Shown here one piece after another: positions 7,079-8,464 of a stretch of DNA of 8,464 nt. The DNA is from an uncultured Alistipes sp. (lineage in GTDB: Bacteria; Bacteroidota; Bacteroidia; Bacteroidales; Rikenellaceae). The position numbers were made by a program, and so were the translations under genes. The notes beneath the pieces were generated by a model. That model was not told the DNA's origin. It saw only the letters and a program-made list of their open reading frames with translations, and did not search any database. Numbering within the stretch: position 1 is the first letter of the stretch; every line of letters begins with the position of its first letter. Where the stretch lies: NCBI GenBank assembly GCA_900549685.1, contig UROX01000112.1, forward strand, positions 1 through 8,464, written 5' to 3'.

Positions 7079-7657
7079 TCAGAGCAAAGCCGGCACAGCC
7101 TCCTCCGATCCGCACGTACACCCGATCGTGTCCAGCAACGCGCCGATCGTAGGTTCCACGAGCGCATCCATCTGTTCGGGAGAGCGCGCGATACCCTGTT
7201 TGTCGAAATTTTCTCCGACCGAAATGATCGTACAAAGGCCGGGAACGACCCGTGCTTCGAGCTTCATCAACAACGTCTGGAGCTTCTGTACCGTAGCGAT
7301 GCCCGGGACCTGTCCCGAAGTGACCGATACGATGGCCACCGGTTTGCCGACCCACTCTTCGGCATAGAGGTCGATCACATTTTTCAGCGAAGCCGGGAAA
7401 TCGGCATTGTAAACGGGAGAGACGATCACGATTCCGTCCGCCGAGAAAAGGCGCCGGGTAAAATCGAACAAACGCTCCGAAGGATTCGCCTGAAAAGCGA
7501 AACGTTCGTCGAACAACGGAAAATCGTAATGTCTGAGGTCGAGCACCTCTCTCGCAGCGAGGCCGGTCCGTTCGAAATACCGGTCCAGATAGAGAGCTAC
7601 CCTGTGGCTCAGTCGCCCGGCACGGACACTGGACGACAAAATAGCGATTCGTTTCAT
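7079..7657 (-). CDS. NAD(P)H-dependent FMN reductase-family flavoprotein
   Basis: This is a 192-residue flavodoxin-like protein of the NADPH-dependent FMN reductase family (relatives include SsuE, ArsH-like proteins and azoreductases). It would bind FMN and reduce flavin, quinone or azo compounds in the cytoplasm with NAD(P)H. Visible motifs are the first beta-strand and phosphate-binding loop, IAILSSSVRAGRLSHRVA (4-21), and SPVYNADFPASLKNVIDL (80-97), a clear version of the family's SPEYNxxxPxxLKNxID motif around the flavin. VGKPVAIVSVTSGQVPG (103-119) is the next conserved strand and loop. ATG 7657 gives the usual MKRIAIL beginning; an in-frame ATG at 7675 would add six residues but sits very close to the predicted transcription start. 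The C-terminus has an unusual C180-T-C182 pair. Physiological substrate unknown. Confidence 0.93.
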   Translation of the reverse strand: MKRIAILSSSVRAGRLSHRVALYLDRYFERTGLAAREVLDLRHYDFPLFDERFAFQANPSERLFDFTRRLFSADGIVIVSPVYNADFPASLKNVIDLYAEEWVGKPVAIVSVTSGQVPGIATVQKLQTLLMKLEARVVPGLCTIISVGENFDKQGIARSPEQMDALVEPTIGALLDTIGCTCGSEEAVPALL

Positions 7658-7687
7658 AGGCCTGACGGTTTGCATGTTTTGATTCAC

Positions 7688-7695
7688 GAAATGTA
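7688..7695 (-). promoter_or_regulatory. Candidate -7 box (TACATTTC) for the reductase gene
   Basis: Read on the minus strand, TACATTTC matches TAnnTTTG except at the last base. The transcript would start about 12 bases before ATG 7675 and 30 before ATG 7657, which favours 7657 as the start codon. A TTTG upstream is only 13 bases away, too near for a normal -33 element, so the call is tentative. Confidence 0.35.
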
Positions 7696-7718
7696 AAGAA
7701 GGCACAGACAAAGATCTT

Positions 7719-7833
7719 GCCGGAGTCCGGAACCCGCCCCCGGCTGTTCTCGACAGGAAGCATCGGGGTCGGCCGGAAGTCCCCATTGTCGGGCACACAT
7801 CGAGAACCGTCCCTTCCGAATCCGGACTCCGGC
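7719..7833. repeat. Nested inverted repeat with palindromic ends (copies 2 and 3 of CCGGA-N-TCCGG)
   Basis: GCCGGAGTCCGGA (7719-7731) is the exact reverse complement of TCCGGACTCCGGC (7821-7833). Inside, GTTCTCGA (7746-7753) is the exact reverse complement of TCGAGAAC (7800-7807), and GGGG (7765-7768) can pair with CCCC (7781-7784). The unpaired flanks between the outer and inner arms are nearly equal (14 and 13 bases). The whole 115 bases lie between the divergent reductase and tadA genes. Each outer arm holds the palindrome CCGGA-N-TCCGG, also found at 5905-5915. Possible readings are a paired operator for a dimeric regulator, a structured RNA, or a small palindromic mobile element of REP or MITE type. 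No flanking target duplication was recognised. Confidence 0.55.
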
Positions 7834-7867
7834 GAACAAACGGAGCGGAAAAACGCCGGACAATTCG

Positions 7868-7875
7868 TATTTTTG
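7868..7875 (+). promoter_or_regulatory. Candidate -7 box (TATTTTTG) for tadA
   Basis: TATTTTTG matches the Bacteroidota -7 consensus TAnnTTTG exactly. Transcription would begin near 7881-7883, giving a leader of roughly 68 bases before ATG 7950. No TTG or TTTG is present about 19-21 bases upstream, so the -33 element is poor or absent. Confidence 0.5.
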
Positions 7876-7949
7876 TCCGGCCCGTGAAAACAGGAACGCC
7901 CCGAAAGGCATTCCGGCCTCCGGGTACGAAATCGAAAAAAGAACCGGAC

Positions 7950-8402
7950 ATGACGGAAGAAACGACAAAGAAAGACGAACAGTTCATGCGGCTGGCATTG
8001 ACCGAGGCACGGAAAGCATTCGATGCGGGCGAAGTACCGATCGGTGCGGTCGTCGTATTCGGCGAGCGGATCGTGGGCCGGGGACACAATCTGGTCGAGA
8101 CGCTGTCCGACGCGACGGCCCATGCCGAGATGCAGGCCATCACGGCCGCAGCCGGAGCCGTGGGCGGAAAATACCTGAACGAATGCCGGCTGTATGTGAC
8201 GGTCGAACCCTGTACGATGTGTGCAGGAGCCTGTTTCTGGAGCCAGATCGGCGAAGTCGTCTACGGAGCGGACGATCCCAAGCGGGGAGCGGGACGCCTC
8301 TCGCCCTCGCCGTTCCACCCCAAGACGAAGGTGCGGGGAGGTATATTGGCGGCAGAATGTACCGAACTGATGGACTGTTTTTTCCGCGACCTCCGCCGGT
8401 AA
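7950..8402 (+). CDS. tadA: tRNA-specific adenosine deaminase TadA
   Basis: This enzyme converts adenosine 34 to inosine in the tRNA-Arg(ACG) anticodon, allowing wobble reading; it is usually essential. The 150 residues show the zinc-dependent cytidine deaminase fold: H58-A-E60 in DATAHAEMQA (54-63), with zinc ligand H58 and proton-shuttling E60, and P87-C88-T-M-C91-A-G-A, whose two cysteines complete the zinc site. The early segment EVPIGAVVV (28-36) and the C-terminal HPKTKVRGGI (123-132) are typical of bacterial TadA. Length is normal. ATG 7950 gives MTEETTKKDEQFMRLAL, a usual TadA beginning. A GTG at 7884 would add 22 residues but falls at the predicted transcription start. It reads divergently from the reductase. 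A general nucleoside or guanine deaminase is the alternative, less likely given the TadA-like motifs. Confidence 0.94.
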   Translation: MTEETTKKDEQFMRLALTEARKAFDAGEVPIGAVVVFGERIVGRGHNLVETLSDATAHAEMQAITAAAGAVGGKYLNECRLYVTVEPCTMCAGACFWSQIGEVVYGADDPKRGAGRLSPSPFHPKTKVRGGILAAECTELMDCFFRDLRR

Positions 8403-8464
8403 CGGGCCTGTCCCATTCGCTATCTCCGATTACCTGCCACCCTCGTTAAAATCATCGCTAAAAT

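Noticed and set aside
7658..7675. Alternative ATG at 7675 for the reductase
   Set aside because: It adds only MQTVRP before the typical MKRIAIL start and leaves too short a leader after the predicted -7 box. It cannot be excluded completely.
7884..7949. Alternative GTG start for tadA adding 22 residues
   Set aside because: It falls at the predicted transcription start, the extra residues are basic and unlike TadA N-termini, and ATG 7950 gives the normal beginning.
6663..8318. A 551-codon open frame on the minus strand
   Set aside because: It runs antisense through the phosphatase and tadA and through the reductase in another frame, crossing both intergenic regions. The translation is Arg/Gly/Pro-rich without a known motif, a composition artefact.
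1..8464. Search for a defence system, CRISPR array, insertion sequence, tRNA or toxin-antitoxin pair
   Set aside because: No regularly spaced repeats, transposase motifs, tRNA T-loop/acceptor pattern or small paired genes were seen. All six-frame candidates beyond the eight genes look like shadows.

Overview
The window looks like a piece of chromosome from a GC-rich member of the Bacteroidota, possibly an Alistipes-like Bacteroidales. This is inferred from three things: clear Shine-Dalgarno sites are absent before the starts, AT-rich TAnnTTTG-like -7 boxes precede the stand-alone genes, and the transporter layout (a separate ATPase plus two paralogous MacB-type permeases) is common in that phylum. 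No species-level marker is present. No mobile element, CRISPR array, tRNA or rRNA was seen.

Positions 71-5874 hold a tight five-gene, same-strand operon for a tripartite efflux or export pump. It encodes an ABC ATPase (71-754), two FtsX/MacB-type permeases (751-2007 and 2020-3273), a periplasmic adaptor of the HlyD/MacA type (3310-4407) and a TolC-family outer-membrane channel (4453-5874). The ATPase would power a probable permease heterodimer in the inner membrane, the adaptor would bridge the periplasm, and the channel would complete the exit route. The substrate cannot be told from sequence. The operon ends at a very strong intrinsic terminator (5924-5966). A gap of about 460 bases without a credible gene follows.

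The second half holds three unrelated single genes. They are a low-molecular-weight protein tyrosine phosphatase (6431-6925, +), an NAD(P)H-dependent FMN reductase-family protein (7079-7657, -) and the tRNA adenosine deaminase tadA (7950-8402, +). The phosphatase and reductase converge across a hairpin-containing gap. The reductase and tadA diverge across a 292-base gap carrying a nested inverted repeat.

The genes themselves are ordinary. The best leads are non-coding or local: an 11-base palindrome CCGGA-N-TCCGG found three times and only between genes, two of the copies forming the ends of the nested inverted repeat at 7719-7833; a patch of foreign-looking codons in the predicted surface loop of the TolC-like protein; and a 55-base near-identical segment shared by the two otherwise diverged permeases.
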